This document shows positions 55,365 through 63,958 of a stretch of 64,000 nt of DNA, in pieces. This DNA comes from Boseongicola aestuarii (GTDB lineage: Bacteria; Pseudomonadota; Alphaproteobacteria; Rhodobacterales; Rhodobacteraceae). The notes under the pieces are model-generated. The model did no database searches. It was not told the DNA's origin and saw only the letters and a program-made list of their open reading frames with translations. The stretch covers positions 530,631 to 594,630 of the forward strand of contig NZ_FXXQ01000001.1 of NCBI RefSeq assembly GCF_900184815.1, given 5' to 3'. Positions within the stretch are counted from its first letter, which is position 1; each line of letters starts with the position of its first letter. A program made the translations under genes and the position numbers.

Positions 55365-55900
55365 TATTGTGAGTATTTTCACTATTCTGCGTCACGGTAA
55401 TAGCAATTCATAGAATAGTTTAAGATGCTGGCTAATTAGCGCAATAGTTTCTTCGCACTTATTCGCTTTACTCGCGGCGAAACTCTTCAGTTTGCAACCG
55501 ATTTCTCAGGCGATGTATAGACATCCGTCTGAGAAGTTTTTTCTCCATAGACGCTCAATCTTCTCGCTGTAGTAGTTCTTCGTTCTTGTTGAAAGCGAGA
55601 AGAAGGAGACTCGTATTGTCACCATCTCGAAAGGCTTGTTTGTCCGACGTTGCGGCAATCGGGCATTCCAGAATGCTACGTGAGACACTTATGGCTGCTT
55701 TGCGAAAGTCGACAAGCCGAATTTGCGCCGCACCGAACGGCGGCTTTGGGCGGTTTTGCGGCCGTTGCTGCGAGACACTTCAATGGCAGCTTTGTCCCGC
55801 ATAGCGGTCGTTCGCTGTGAGGCGCATCAAGGTCTGCTATGCGGACAAAACCGACATTCCTGACGACGCTTTCCGCGGATGAAAAACTGGCTACATCAAG
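55365..55900. other. gap with terminator and degenerate repeats
   Basis: No gene seen. 55676-55850 contains two related segments (GAGACACTTATGGCTGCTTTG and GAGACACTTCAATGGCAGC) and resembles the dispersed repeats, but weakly. Confidence 0.45.
55503..55542 (+). terminator. strong intrinsic terminator
   Basis: 14-bp stem with one bulge (arms 55503-55516 and 55521-55535), loop ATAG, then six T (55537-55542). 138 bases after the VPLPA gene, so it may end that transcript or a separate RNA. Confidence 0.82.
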
Positions 55901-56593
55901 TCATTTCGGCTCGACGGTCTCAAAATCAATTATGACTTCTCCATTTATCAGCTGCCCGAGGAATTCGCAGGGTGCTTCGCGCTGCTTGAGATGTGCCCAA
56001 ACTCTCTGCGTGAACACATCTGGCGCCATAAACAGCACAAGTGGGTGAAGGTGCTCAACCGATATCAAGTTATCCATATCGATCGACTGCTCAAACAACA
56101 TCTGCTCTTCCCGGCTCAACGACATCACTTGCATTGAATAAGCGACGTACTCCGGTCCAACATGGCAGAAATCAAATGGACATGGCATGCCGTCTGTTGC
56201 CGCGTGCGCCAACTCGTGAATCAAGACACTTTGGAAATACTTGCCAGAGCTCAGGTGGGCGAAAACGCCATCGGGTTCTCCGCGGCCTTGCATCACTGCC
56301 GGGGAAATAATTTCGATTAAATTTCCGCCGCAATGATATTGGCCAAGACAGTCGCCTATCATGTCTTCGACAACGTCAATACGAAGTGGGGTCGACAATG
56401 ACGGCATGCCGCAGTTTTCGAAAAGAACCTTTGCTTTCCGAACACCCTTGCAGACCATTTCGGCGTGCTCTTCAAGTTGGAACGATACTGTTACATTCTC
56501 GGATTCACAGAGGCGCGTTTTGCTTGATGCAGGCGATGACAGCAGCGCCAAGCCAGTGATCATCATAGCAATTTCCTTCCCATGAAGCGTCAT
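55901..56593 (-). CDS. exported putative zinc metalloprotease-like protein (230 aa)
   Basis: ATG 56593 (signal peptide MTLHGKEIAMMITGLALLSSP); a second ATG at 56566 has a better site, AAGGA. The mature part holds HELAHAATDGMPCPFDFCH, an HExxH zinc motif, and six or more Cys that could form disulphides. The fold near the motif is like the DUF6639-type proteins of this group, but the family is not certain. A catalytic role is possible because the HExxH is intact. Confidence 0.68.
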   Translation of the reverse strand: MTLHGKEIAMMITGLALLSSPASSKTRLCESENVTVSFQLEEHAEMVCKGVRKAKVLFENCGMPSLSTPLRIDVVEDMIGDCLGQYHCGGNLIEIISPAVMQGRGEPDGVFAHLSSGKYFQSVLIHELAHAATDGMPCPFDFCHVGPEYVAYSMQVMSLSREEQMLFEQSIDMDNLISVEHLHPLVLFMAPDVFTQRVWAHLKQREAPCEFLGQLINGEVIIDFETVEPK

Positions 56594-57067
56594 CAGTTTT
56601 ACGTACTCTCACTTACGATATTGCTTTGAGAAGTTATCGCGGTAATTCCTTTCTGCCCGTTACCTAGATCAATGAGGCGTATTCTGCGCAGCACGAGGAT
56701 TATCATAGTAACGTGCGATTCACGCGCTCCAACCTTCGAGATAACAGATATCAGACTGCGTTCCCGGATGGTGAGTGGCAAGTAGCTTCGGGCTCGAAGC
56801 TGTCATTCGCTGTGGTTAGCGCCAATGACTTCTATGCGGACCTTCCCGCCGTTCGACCTCTTCGTGCGAGTGGCTGGTATCTGCCGTTTGCGGTCGTGGT
56901 GAGCATCACCTGCGGTGGTTCCCGGTCAGTCGCTGCAGACGTTAGTGGGACTCGGGCCAGGCCGAAAGGCGGCCGTTCAACCCCGATATCCCAAACCAAC
57001 AGGCTCAGATGACCGAGTCGAGCCCGAAGCGTTCGTTCGGAAATCAGATGAGGACGGCCAAGAATAC
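56594..57067. other. gap with dispersed repeat copy B
   Basis: No gene seen; the frame at 56713 is chance. Confidence 0.45.
56786..56872 (-). repeat. dispersed ~80-bp repeat, copy B
   Basis: Reverse orientation: contains GGGCTCGAAGCTGTCATTCG, matching copy A. The flank GCGGACCTTCCCGCCGTTCG is shared with copy C. Confidence 0.72.
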
Positions 57068-57550
57068 TCAAGCTCGATCAACAGACGCGTGCCGAGAAAC
57101 CGGCTTATCGTTTTCGATCAGGCGCTTCAGCGACGCCAAGTTGTCGACCATGCCGCGTCTGAAGAACCTCTCAGCCAATGGACGCAGGAGAGCCATCGGT
57201 CCGTCTAGGCCCCTCCCTGAAATAGCACCATCGAGCCGTAGGAGGGTACCGTCGCTGGCGGGTTCCACATTGTAACGATAAGCAAACGGGGTGGGTCCGG
57301 ACACCGACTTCAGCTCCAACGCTCGGTTCGGTTCAATCGCGGTGACCTCAACTTCATTGATCGCATCATTTCCACCCAACAGGCGTCGGAAAAGGAAGCG
57401 TGTTCCGACTCGGGTCGGTCCGGGATCAAGGCGATCCACCGATTTCACAGCCGAGTACCAAAGGGGGGAATCTTCAATTCTCGCAAGGCGAGGAAACACC
57501 GCGCTTACGGGCCGGGCGATTTTCATTTCAATTACAAACATGGGTTTCAC
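57068..57550 (-). CDS. SRPBCC (START-like) family protein
   Basis: 160 residues of the polyketide-cyclase/dehydrase type: FVIEMKIARPVSAVFPRLARIEDSPLWYSAVKSV, then RVGTRFLFRRL, INEVEVTAIEPNRALELKS, and a C-terminal helix near FRRGMVDNLASLKRLIE. Ligand unknown. It is the last gene of the TetR-controlled unit, 60 bases after the membrane gene; three in-frame ATG lie close together at the start. Confidence 0.82.
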   Translation of the reverse strand: MKPMFVIEMKIARPVSAVFPRLARIEDSPLWYSAVKSVDRLDPGPTRVGTRFLFRRLLGGNDAINEVEVTAIEPNRALELKSVSGPTPFAYRYNVEPASDGTLLRLDGAISGRGLDGPMALLRPLAERFFRRGMVDNLASLKRLIENDKPVSRHASVDRA

Positions 57551-57610
57551 TCCGTCGGTTTTGAGGTGGTGTCCGGGCGCCGCCGGGCGTCCGGTTCTTT
57601 GCGGGGTTAA

Positions 57611-58300
57611 TTAACTGGCTGCTGGGTGACCGCTCGTCACAGGTTCTTCCCGGGTCCGAGCGAACAACCAGACCAGTCCTGACGTCGCGAGCATTTGGAC
57701 CAGGATGACTAATGCGAAGACTGTGCTCTGACCTCCAAGCGCGGCCTCGCCGACATTGACGGCGACTGAATAAAGGGGAATTGCACCGATGCCCATGAAG
57801 ACGATCAGGCCAAGCAGCTTCCAGCTTCCGCGGTAGAGCCACCAGCACAAAACACCCCAAAGCGTTTCAAGTGCGAGAGCCGGTAGCGGCAAGTGGGCGT
57901 AGAGCCCTGTGCCGAATTTCGTGCCATCGAAGTACGGCGAAAGCGCAATGTCCGGGGCGTGCACGAACAGATCGAGCACAACATGGGAGAATACGCCAAG
58001 CGCGATGGCCAAGGCGACAGCCGATGCTGTCCTTCCCCCCCGCCAAAGCACCGCCAATCCCGCTGCTATGGCGACTATCAGGCTCGTTACGAGGGAATGC
58101 GAGAACGGCATATGCACCAAATGGACATCCGCAACTGACCGCATGTCCTCATCGATGATTGTTCGCTCGATGCCAATGACGTTCAGTCCGACCCACAGGT
58201 ACTCAACGGCCTCAGTGGCCAGGATGAGACCGAAAAGTGGTGCCGACGGAAACTTCTTCTTCAGGATCAGAGCGGTTGCGACGTGGTTGATGGCTTGCAT
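57611..58300 (-). CDS. YdjM-like membrane-bound metal-hydrolase-type protein
   Basis: 229 residues. ATG 58300 with AAGGAAC 6 bases upstream. Seven or so hydrophobic segments and two His motifs on loops, HMPFSHSLVTSLIV and GVFSHVVLDLFVHAPDI, as in the LexA-regulated YdjM/DUF457 family of membrane-bound metal-dependent hydrolases. The substrate is unknown. The GTTAGC/GCTAAC palindrome 22 bases upstream puts it under the TetR protein encoded next to it. Confidence 0.78.
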   Translation of the reverse strand: MQAINHVATALILKKKFPSAPLFGLILATEAVEYLWVGLNVIGIERTIIDEDMRSVADVHLVHMPFSHSLVTSLIVAIAAGLAVLWRGGRTASAVALAIALGVFSHVVLDLFVHAPDIALSPYFDGTKFGTGLYAHLPLPALALETLWGVLCWWLYRGSWKLLGLIVFMGIGAIPLYSVAVNVGEAALGGQSTVFALVILVQMLATSGLVWLFARTREEPVTSGHPAAS

Positions 58301-58321
58301 GTTGGTTCCTTTCAGATTGAC

Positions 58322-58337
58322 GTTAGCGTTTGCTAAC
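58322..58337. promoter_or_regulatory. TetR operator, membrane-gene promoter
   Basis: GTTAGC (58322-58327), GTTT, GCTAAC (58332-58337): the same half-sites as in the operator of the regulator gene, 22 bases before ATG 58300. Confidence 0.8.
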
Positions 58338-58362
58338 TCCTTTGGCAAAAAAATGGTGGGCT

Positions 58363-58959
58363 TTATGTGAGCCCGGCTCTCAGAATCCGGGTGACCCCGT
58401 CTACATACCGAACCGCCGGGCCGGGGAAGGAGCCCAGATACAGCTGCCGGGAAACTTGTCCAAGCGTTCCAATGACGAGGCTCAATTGCAGATTTATGTC
58501 CTCCTCCCTGTTCACCAATTGAGCCGTCCTGCCCTCTTCAAGGAGCTCGCGAAGAACGGTTATGACAGTACGGTGCTTGAGGCGTTCCGACGCCTGCGGC
58601 CAGAGCGTGGCAAGATTGTCGGTCGTGAACATTGTGGCATGTGAATTCTCATCGAAAAAGCTGGCATAGGCTGCGATGAATGCTTTGAACCTTTGCGGAA
58701 ATCCCTTCTCTGAGCGAACGGCAATCATAAGCCGCTTTAGGAGTTCGCTGTACGAGCGTTCGAACAGAGCCAGGGCGAGATCGTCTTTTGTCTTGAAGTG
58801 TTTGTAGAGTGCCGGATTGGTCAATCCGGTAGCGGCTGCGATATCTCTGATCGATGTGGCTGACAGCCCTTTTTCGGCAAACAAGCGAAGCCCCTCGCGA
58901 AGAATTCGCTGCTTGCCCGCCGGGTCGCCAATGTCGATGTAGAAAGGTTCGTTTGTCAT
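58363..58959 (-). CDS. TetR-family transcriptional repressor
   Basis: 198 residues. ATG 58959 is chosen over the TTG at 58965. N-terminal HTH: GLRLFAEKGLSATSIRDIAAATGLTNPALYKHFKTKDDL. The C-terminal part is a helical ligand domain (SYSELLKRLMIAVRSEKGFP...). The perfect palindrome at 58968-58985, next to its start, indicates autorepression; the second site controls the membrane gene downstream. Confidence 0.93.
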   Translation of the reverse strand: MTNEPFYIDIGDPAGKQRILREGLRLFAEKGLSATSIRDIAAATGLTNPALYKHFKTKDDLALALFERSYSELLKRLMIAVRSEKGFPQRFKAFIAAYASFFDENSHATMFTTDNLATLWPQASERLKHRTVITVLRELLEEGRTAQLVNREEDINLQLSLVIGTLGQVSRQLYLGSFPGPAVRYVDGVTRILRAGLT

Positions 58960-58967
58960 GCTCAATT

Positions 58968-58985
58968 AGTTAGCAAGTGCTAACT
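58968..58985. promoter_or_regulatory. TetR operator, own promoter
   Basis: Perfect palindrome AGTTAGCA-AG-TGCTAACT, 8 bases from the regulator start. Confidence 0.85.
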
Positions 58986-59235
58986 ATGCAGTCAAGCCCG
59001 GTTTTTATATGTGTCAATTAGCTATCCAATGAGACTCGCGAGTGTGGATCAGATTTGCTCCAAAAGTGCATAGTAATCGCGATCAGGCAGCCTCGTTTGC
59101 AAAGTGGTTACACGACCACTCACCTGGTGCCGCCCTTCAGCGAAAGTCTGGTTGGTCCCGCGCCCCAGTCATCCGAGGCAAAAGATCGGTAGGTTGCCCG
59201 ACAGAATGACTCAGATGACCGAGTCGAGCCCAAAG

Positions 59236-59580
59236 CTACCAGGCCTTTGGCCATTCGTGATGGATGTAGGCGATAAGCTTGTCAGTGCCAGAGTAGACCT
59301 CGAACCGATGCCTGACATCGGCATCGGCCAGTGTTTGGGACACACGGCGCAAGAACACAATCAATTCCTCAGCTGAGTCGCTCTCGGCGGTGACAACACC
59401 GGGCCCCATATCGCCCTCCAACTCCCTGAACGCAAAGGAATCAAAGTCTTTCAGGCGTATCGCGAATCTGCCCTCCTGGACTTGATATCCATCAGACTTA
59501 AACATCTCCGCAAGGGCTGACTTTGACGGCCATCGATCCAATTCACCGGCAAACACTATGGGTTCATATTTCACGCGCAT
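59236..59580 (-). CDS. hypothetical protein (114 aa)
   Basis: A neutral-to-acidic protein without a signal peptide or membrane segment: VFAGELDRWPSKSALAEMFKSDG, then RLKDFDSFAFRELEGDMGPG and FLRRVSQTLADADVRHRFEVY. GGAG lies close to the ATG. No family recognised; the balanced composition suggests a real gene. Confidence 0.58.
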   Translation of the reverse strand: MRVKYEPIVFAGELDRWPSKSALAEMFKSDGYQVQEGRFAIRLKDFDSFAFRELEGDMGPGVVTAESDSAEELIVFLRRVSQTLADADVRHRFEVYSGTDKLIAYIHHEWPKAW

Positions 59581-60165
59581 GGGCTCCGTTCGTTACGGGC
59601 CTTCAGATATCATATTTGACGTCAGAAGCCCGCTTCGTCCGCTCAGGTGTCGATCTGCCGACCTGCAATGCTGCGCGGCGTACGAGCGGCCGCTTCAGTG
59701 AAGTTGCGTCGCAACAGCGGGGTTGTCGAAGAACGTCATCTCTTCCTATAGGCGCGTCCGCTTACCGCGCTTTGCACTAATTCGAACGGAACGCAGCATC
59801 AGTCACTTTGGGCTCAGAGCGGACATTCGCTGCGCCTGGCACCAATTACTGCAATGCGGACCTTGCCGCCATTCGCTACAGGCGCATAAGGGGAATGCCA
59901 CTCGGAGGCAGCACTTTGCAGTAGGTGTAGAAAACGGACGTTCGGCCGAGAGCGCAAAAAATTCGCGCACCCTCAAGAATGCAGACTATCGATCACCTTT
60001 CTAGATTGCTTCCGTGCAGAGCCGTGCGACGGGGCAACGAGGTCTGAGAGAGGAACGCTGCCTGGCCGACTGGCGGCGCTTTGGCGCAGTCGGCAAGTTT
60101 TTTGGCGCGAAAGGCATTTGGCTGCCGCGGATCTTCTTTATATCTACCAATCATTGGAGGTGCGA
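59581..60165. other. gap with dispersed repeat copy C
   Basis: 585 bases without a defensible gene upstream of the AraC regulator. Confidence 0.45.
59803..59885 (-). repeat. dispersed ~80-bp repeat, copy C
   Basis: Reverse orientation: CACTTTGGGCTCAGAGCGGA then CATTCGCTGCGC, matching copy A over about 75 bases including the distal GCATC. Confidence 0.75.
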
Positions 60166-61176
60166 ATGCGGCGATTATCCGACCTGCCGAAAGTGCATGT
60201 GGGCAAAGTCTGGCGACTGATGCTGACCGATCTCGGCCTGAATACCACCGTGGTCCTGCGCCGTGCGGGTTTGCCAAGCGGTCTGCTCGATGGTGACGGC
60301 ACGCGAATATCGTTGGACGAGTTCTATGCACTTTGCGAAAGCTTCGATGCCGAGGCGCAGTCTCCTACACTTGCCCTGAAGCTCGGGCAGATCGAGGCAA
60401 GCGAGTATTTCGACCCGGCGCTCTTCGCTGCGATGTGCGCCCCTAACATGACGGTCGCGGGACAGCGGCTCGGAGAGTTCAAGCGCCTTGTCGGCGCGTT
60501 CAGTCTCGATGTCGACACAGACCCCGATGCCACCCGGTTCACGTACCGCTGCAAATACCGTCCTGACATTCCGGCAACGTTGGCTGCAACAGAGATTGTC
60601 TTTCTGGTGAACCTTCTACGCCGCGCGACGCGTCGTCGTATAGTCCCGCGGGCCGTTAGTCTTCCCGGACCACTGCAAGCCAAAGTGGCCTTCGAAAACT
60701 GGTTCGGATGTCCGGTGGATTCCGGCGACACCGCGTCGTTTTCCCTCGATCCCATCGACGCCATGCGACCTTTCCTAACGCATGACCAACAGATGTGGCA
60801 GGTCTTCGAGCCGACCTTGCGCCGTCGCATGGAGGACGCCCGTGATGACCTTACCATGCGCGCCCGAGTGGAGAACGCGCTTATGGAGCTGCTGCCCAGC
60901 GGAAGGACACAGATCGACGACGTGGCCCGCGAGCTGGCGGTGAGCAGGCGGTCCCTGCAACGGCGATTGTCCGACGAGGGCACATCCTGGTTGGACGTGC
61001 TTAACACCGCGCGCGAGAGGCTGGCACAGCACTATTTGCGGAACACCAGTCTTGGTGCGTCCGAGGTTAGTTTCCTGCTTGGCTTTGAGGATCCGAATTC
61101 CTTTTACCGGGCGTTTCGCCGCTGGACGGATACCACACCAGAGGCATGGCGCGAGGCGAAGCAGGTCAGCGCCTAA
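60166..61176 (+). CDS. AraC-family transcriptional regulator
   Basis: 336 residues. ATG 60166 with GGAGG at 60156-60160. N-terminal domain of the Arabinose_bd_2/OruR type (RLMLTDLGLNTTVVLRRAGLPSGLL...). C-terminal HTH_18: TQIDDVARELAVSRRSLQRRLSDEGTSW, then YLRNTSLGASEVSFLLGFEDPNSFYRAFRRW. Likely controls the three downstream genes on the same strand. Confidence 0.92.
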   Translation: MRRLSDLPKVHVGKVWRLMLTDLGLNTTVVLRRAGLPSGLLDGDGTRISLDEFYALCESFDAEAQSPTLALKLGQIEASEYFDPALFAAMCAPNMTVAGQRLGEFKRLVGAFSLDVDTDPDATRFTYRCKYRPDIPATLAATEIVFLVNLLRRATRRRIVPRAVSLPGPLQAKVAFENWFGCPVDSGDTASFSLDPIDAMRPFLTHDQQMWQVFEPTLRRRMEDARDDLTMRARVENALMELLPSGRTQIDDVARELAVSRRSLQRRLSDEGTSWLDVLNTARERLAQHYLRNTSLGASEVSFLLGFEDPNSFYRAFRRWTDTTPEAWREAKQVSA

Positions 61177-61275
61177 GCTGGCGCAAACAGCAAGCGTTCT
61201 GGCGCATCGGGCGAGTGACGCAAGCGCTCACAGGTACCAGATTGGGGTCAACGCAACATAACTCGCAGAGACCCC

Positions 61276-62028
61276 ATGACCTCATGCTCAATCATCCGCC
61301 GTCACGCCACCGCAGACGTCGCAGGCAAGAAAGTACTCTACATCGTCTCGAATCCCGCCACGCTGATGGGGTTTCCGGTCGGTTTTTTTGCCGAAGAGAT
61401 GACCGGCCCTTTCTTCGATTTGGTCCAGGCGGGCTGCACGGTGGATATCGCCTCGCCCAAAGGGGGCAAAGTGGAATTTGACGGGTTCTCAGATCCTGAA
61501 AACGAGGCCACGCAATATCCCAATGATCTGATCACACTTGGGTTCAAGCACCACGCGACCTTTGCCGCGCTTATGGAGAACACGCCTTCAATCGCTGAAG
61601 TGGATATCGGCCAATACGATGCGGTTTGCGTCGCAGGTGGGGGCGGTCCGCTGGTCACCTTCAAGGATGACACAGCCCTGCACAAGCTCGTCGCGGACTT
61701 CTACGAAAGTGGCAAGATCGTCGGAATGATCTGCCACGGCACCTGCCTGATGCTTTGGACGACGCTCAGCAACGGGACGCTGATGGCGGACGGCAAGACC
61801 TGGACGGGCTATCCCGACAGTGAAGAACAGATGATGAATGAGGCCCTGGGCACTAAGGTGAACGAATACACCATCGAGACCGAAGCGAAAAAGAACCCGA
61901 ATACCACTTTCGAGTCCGCCGCGCCTCTGGCGCCTTTCGCGATCCGCGACGGGCAGATCATCACCGGTCAGCAACAGCACAGCACGCGGCTGTTCTCTAA
62001 TTTGCTCATCGAAGCTCTCGCCGAATAG
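61276..62028 (+). CDS. DJ-1/PfpI family protein (Hsp31-like)
   Basis: 250 residues. VLYIVSNPATLMGFPVGFFAEEM, YDAVCVAGGGGPLVTF, then the nucleophile elbow GMICHGTCLMLW with Cys near residue 153. The layout follows Hsp31/YhbO-type DJ-1 members, which include glyoxalases and deglycase-like enzymes; which of these is not clear. The ATG at 61276 has only a weak ribosome site. First of three same-strand genes. Confidence 0.87.
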   Translation: MTSCSIIRRHATADVAGKKVLYIVSNPATLMGFPVGFFAEEMTGPFFDLVQAGCTVDIASPKGGKVEFDGFSDPENEATQYPNDLITLGFKHHATFAALMENTPSIAEVDIGQYDAVCVAGGGGPLVTFKDDTALHKLVADFYESGKIVGMICHGTCLMLWTTLSNGTLMADGKTWTGYPDSEEQMMNEALGTKVNEYTIETEAKKNPNTTFESAAPLAPFAIRDGQIITGQQQHSTRLFSNLLIEALAE

Positions 62029-62082
62029 CGCGAAGAAGCAGGTCCGTTCGCTGTATCGCCAAACCTCACAAGGACTGTTCAA

Positions 62083-63090
62083 ATGACCAAAGTCTTCGTC
62101 ACCGGCGCGTCCGGTTTTATCGCAAAGCACATCCTGCGCGAATTGCTGGAAAAAGGGTACGACGTCCGCGCGTCGATCCGCTCCGACAAGCGCAAGGACG
62201 AGCTGCAGGGCCTGTTTCCTGATGCAAAACTGGAGTTTGCCACCCTAGATCTGACCAAGGATGAAGGTTGGCAGGACGCCCTGCAGGGCTGCGATGTTCT
62301 GATGCACACGGCCTCCCCGTTTCCGGCGGGAGAACCGAAAGACCCGGAAGAACTTATCCGTCCCGCCGTCGACGGCACTCTACGTGCAATGCGTGCCGCC
62401 AGGGATGCCGGGATCAAGCGGGTGATCCTGACTTCCTCCTGCGCGGCAATCTACAAGCAGTCCGACAAGCCGAAGATGACGCCTTCGGACGAGACCTACT
62501 GGACCAGCCCAGACGACCCCTCCGTCGGAGCTTATGAGGCCTCCAAGACATTGGCGGAAAAGGCAGCCTGGGAGTTCGTGGCCGAAACCCCCGATATCGC
62601 GTTGACCACGATCAATCCTGGCGCGGTCTTTGGGCCGCCGATGGACTCACGTTTTGGGACATCGCTTGAACTGGTCGAACAGCTCATGACAGGCAAGGTC
62701 CCAATGGCTCCGCCGATGGACATGGTGGCCGTGGACGTGCGCGACGTGGCGCGGATGCATGTCTCGGCCATCGAACTGGAGACCACAAAGGGCGAACGCT
62801 TCGCTGCCGCCAGCGGCACGCACAACTTCCTTCAGCTTGGAAATTTCCTGAAGGACTGGGACGCGGGGCTCAAGACACCAGGACGGGAGGCGCCTGTCTG
62901 GCTGCTTCGCATCATGGGTCTGTTTTCAAAGGATGTGAAAGCTGTTCTCGGTAATGTCGGCCGCACCCTCGCCGTGTCTGGCAGCAAGGCCGAAAAGACC
63001 TTTGGCTTTCAATTCGTCCCGGTCAAGGACGCTCTGATCGCGTCGGCCGAGGCTGTCAAAACACACAAGCTCGAAAAGGAAAGCGCATGA
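62083..63090 (+). CDS. NAD(P)-dependent reductase, dihydroflavonol-4-reductase-like
   Basis: 335 residues of the extended short-chain dehydrogenase family. VFVTGASGFIAKHILRELLEKG (Rossmann loop), LMHTASPFP, VILTSSCAAIYK and the active-site YEASKTLAEKAAW (Tyr-x3-Lys). Family members reduce aldehydes or ketones. AAGGA precedes the ATG. It overlaps the GST gene by ATGA. Confidence 0.9.
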   Translation: MTKVFVTGASGFIAKHILRELLEKGYDVRASIRSDKRKDELQGLFPDAKLEFATLDLTKDEGWQDALQGCDVLMHTASPFPAGEPKDPEELIRPAVDGTLRAMRAARDAGIKRVILTSSCAAIYKQSDKPKMTPSDETYWTSPDDPSVGAYEASKTLAEKAAWEFVAETPDIALTTINPGAVFGPPMDSRFGTSLELVEQLMTGKVPMAPPMDMVAVDVRDVARMHVSAIELETTKGERFAAASGTHNFLQLGNFLKDWDAGLKTPGREAPVWLLRIMGLFSKDVKAVLGNVGRTLAVSGSKAEKTFGFQFVPVKDALIASAEAVKTHKLEKESA

Positions 63091-63695
63091 TCACCGCTTA
63101 TCTTTGGGGCACACCCAATGGGTTCAAAGTGGCCATCGCGCTCGAGGAAATGGGCCTCGACTATGAGATCAAGTGGGTAAACATCGGCGCGGGTGAGCAG
63201 CATGAGCCCGACTTTCTCAAGGTCTCGCCAAATGGAAAAATCCCCGCGATCCTGGACCATGGGACGGGCATCAGTCTGATGGAGTCGGGCGCAATCCTGC
63301 AGTATCTGGCTGACAAGACCGGCATGTTCGGCGGCCAAAGCCGCGAAGATCGCTGGGAGGTGACGCAGTGGTTGCACTGGCAGATGGGTGGTCTTGGCCC
63401 AATGATGGGTCAGGTGAACCACTTCCGCGGTCTGAGAGACAAAGTCCTCTATGGCGAGACCCGCTACATGAACGAAGCCATCCGTTTGTTCGGGGTTCTC
63501 GACAGGCAACTGGATGGCCGCGACTTCATCGCTGGAGACTATTCCATCGCTGACATCGCAGCAGTCCCCTGGGCGGGCATGGCCCAAATAATAGGTGACG
63601 AACTTCTCACGGCCCACGCCAACGTGATGGCTTGGATTGCGCGCAATGTAGCGCGGCCTGCAACAGCCCGGGCGATCGCACTGTCGCCAGGATGA
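63087..63695 (+). CDS. glutathione S-transferase family protein
   Basis: 202 residues. N-terminal thioredoxin-like domain TPNGFKVAIALEEMGLDYEI (with the N-G-x-K start usual in YfcG-like GSTs), NGKIPAILDHG and the ESGAILQYLADK glutathione site; C-terminal helical domain with GDYSIADIAAVPW. Coupled to the reductase gene. Confidence 0.91.
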   Translation: MITAYLWGTPNGFKVAIALEEMGLDYEIKWVNIGAGEQHEPDFLKVSPNGKIPAILDHGTGISLMESGAILQYLADKTGMFGGQSREDRWEVTQWLHWQMGGLGPMMGQVNHFRGLRDKVLYGETRYMNEAIRLFGVLDRQLDGRDFIAGDYSIADIAAVPWAGMAQIIGDELLTAHANVMAWIARNVARPATARAIALSPG

Positions 63696-63814
63696 GCAGT
63701 AGATGACCGCTTTGACAGCGTCGCAAAGCAGCGCGAAGTCCAATCTTTAAGGTAGCTTTGGGGCTTGCTGTCACTTTTCAATTCACTCTGTGGGAAGCAG
63801 AAACGCTGACCAAC

Positions 63815-63885
63815 GTTTGGCGGCTTCGGGCTCGGAGCAGCCATTCGCTGCAGGAGGCACCAACGACTGCTAAGCAGATGGGGTG
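63815..63885 (-). repeat. dispersed ~80-bp repeat, copy D
   Basis: Reverse orientation: GGCTTCGGGCTCGGAGCAGC then CATTCGCTGCAGG, next to the IS110 left flank. Confidence 0.72.
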
Positions 63886-63958
63886 GATGGCTCCTGCTCC
63901 ATCGGCGTCGCGATGCGTCATAGTGCAGTTGTCAGAACTGTGAGAGAGGAGCCACCCC
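63886..63958 (+). mobile_element. IS110-family element, left non-coding flank
   Basis: TGGGGTGGATGGCTCC (63889-63904) can pair imperfectly with GGAGCCACCCCA (63948-63959) over a loop of about 43 bases. In the IS110 family the non-coding side of the transposase can hold the bridge RNA that guides insertion. The exact element end cannot be set here. Confidence 0.45.
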
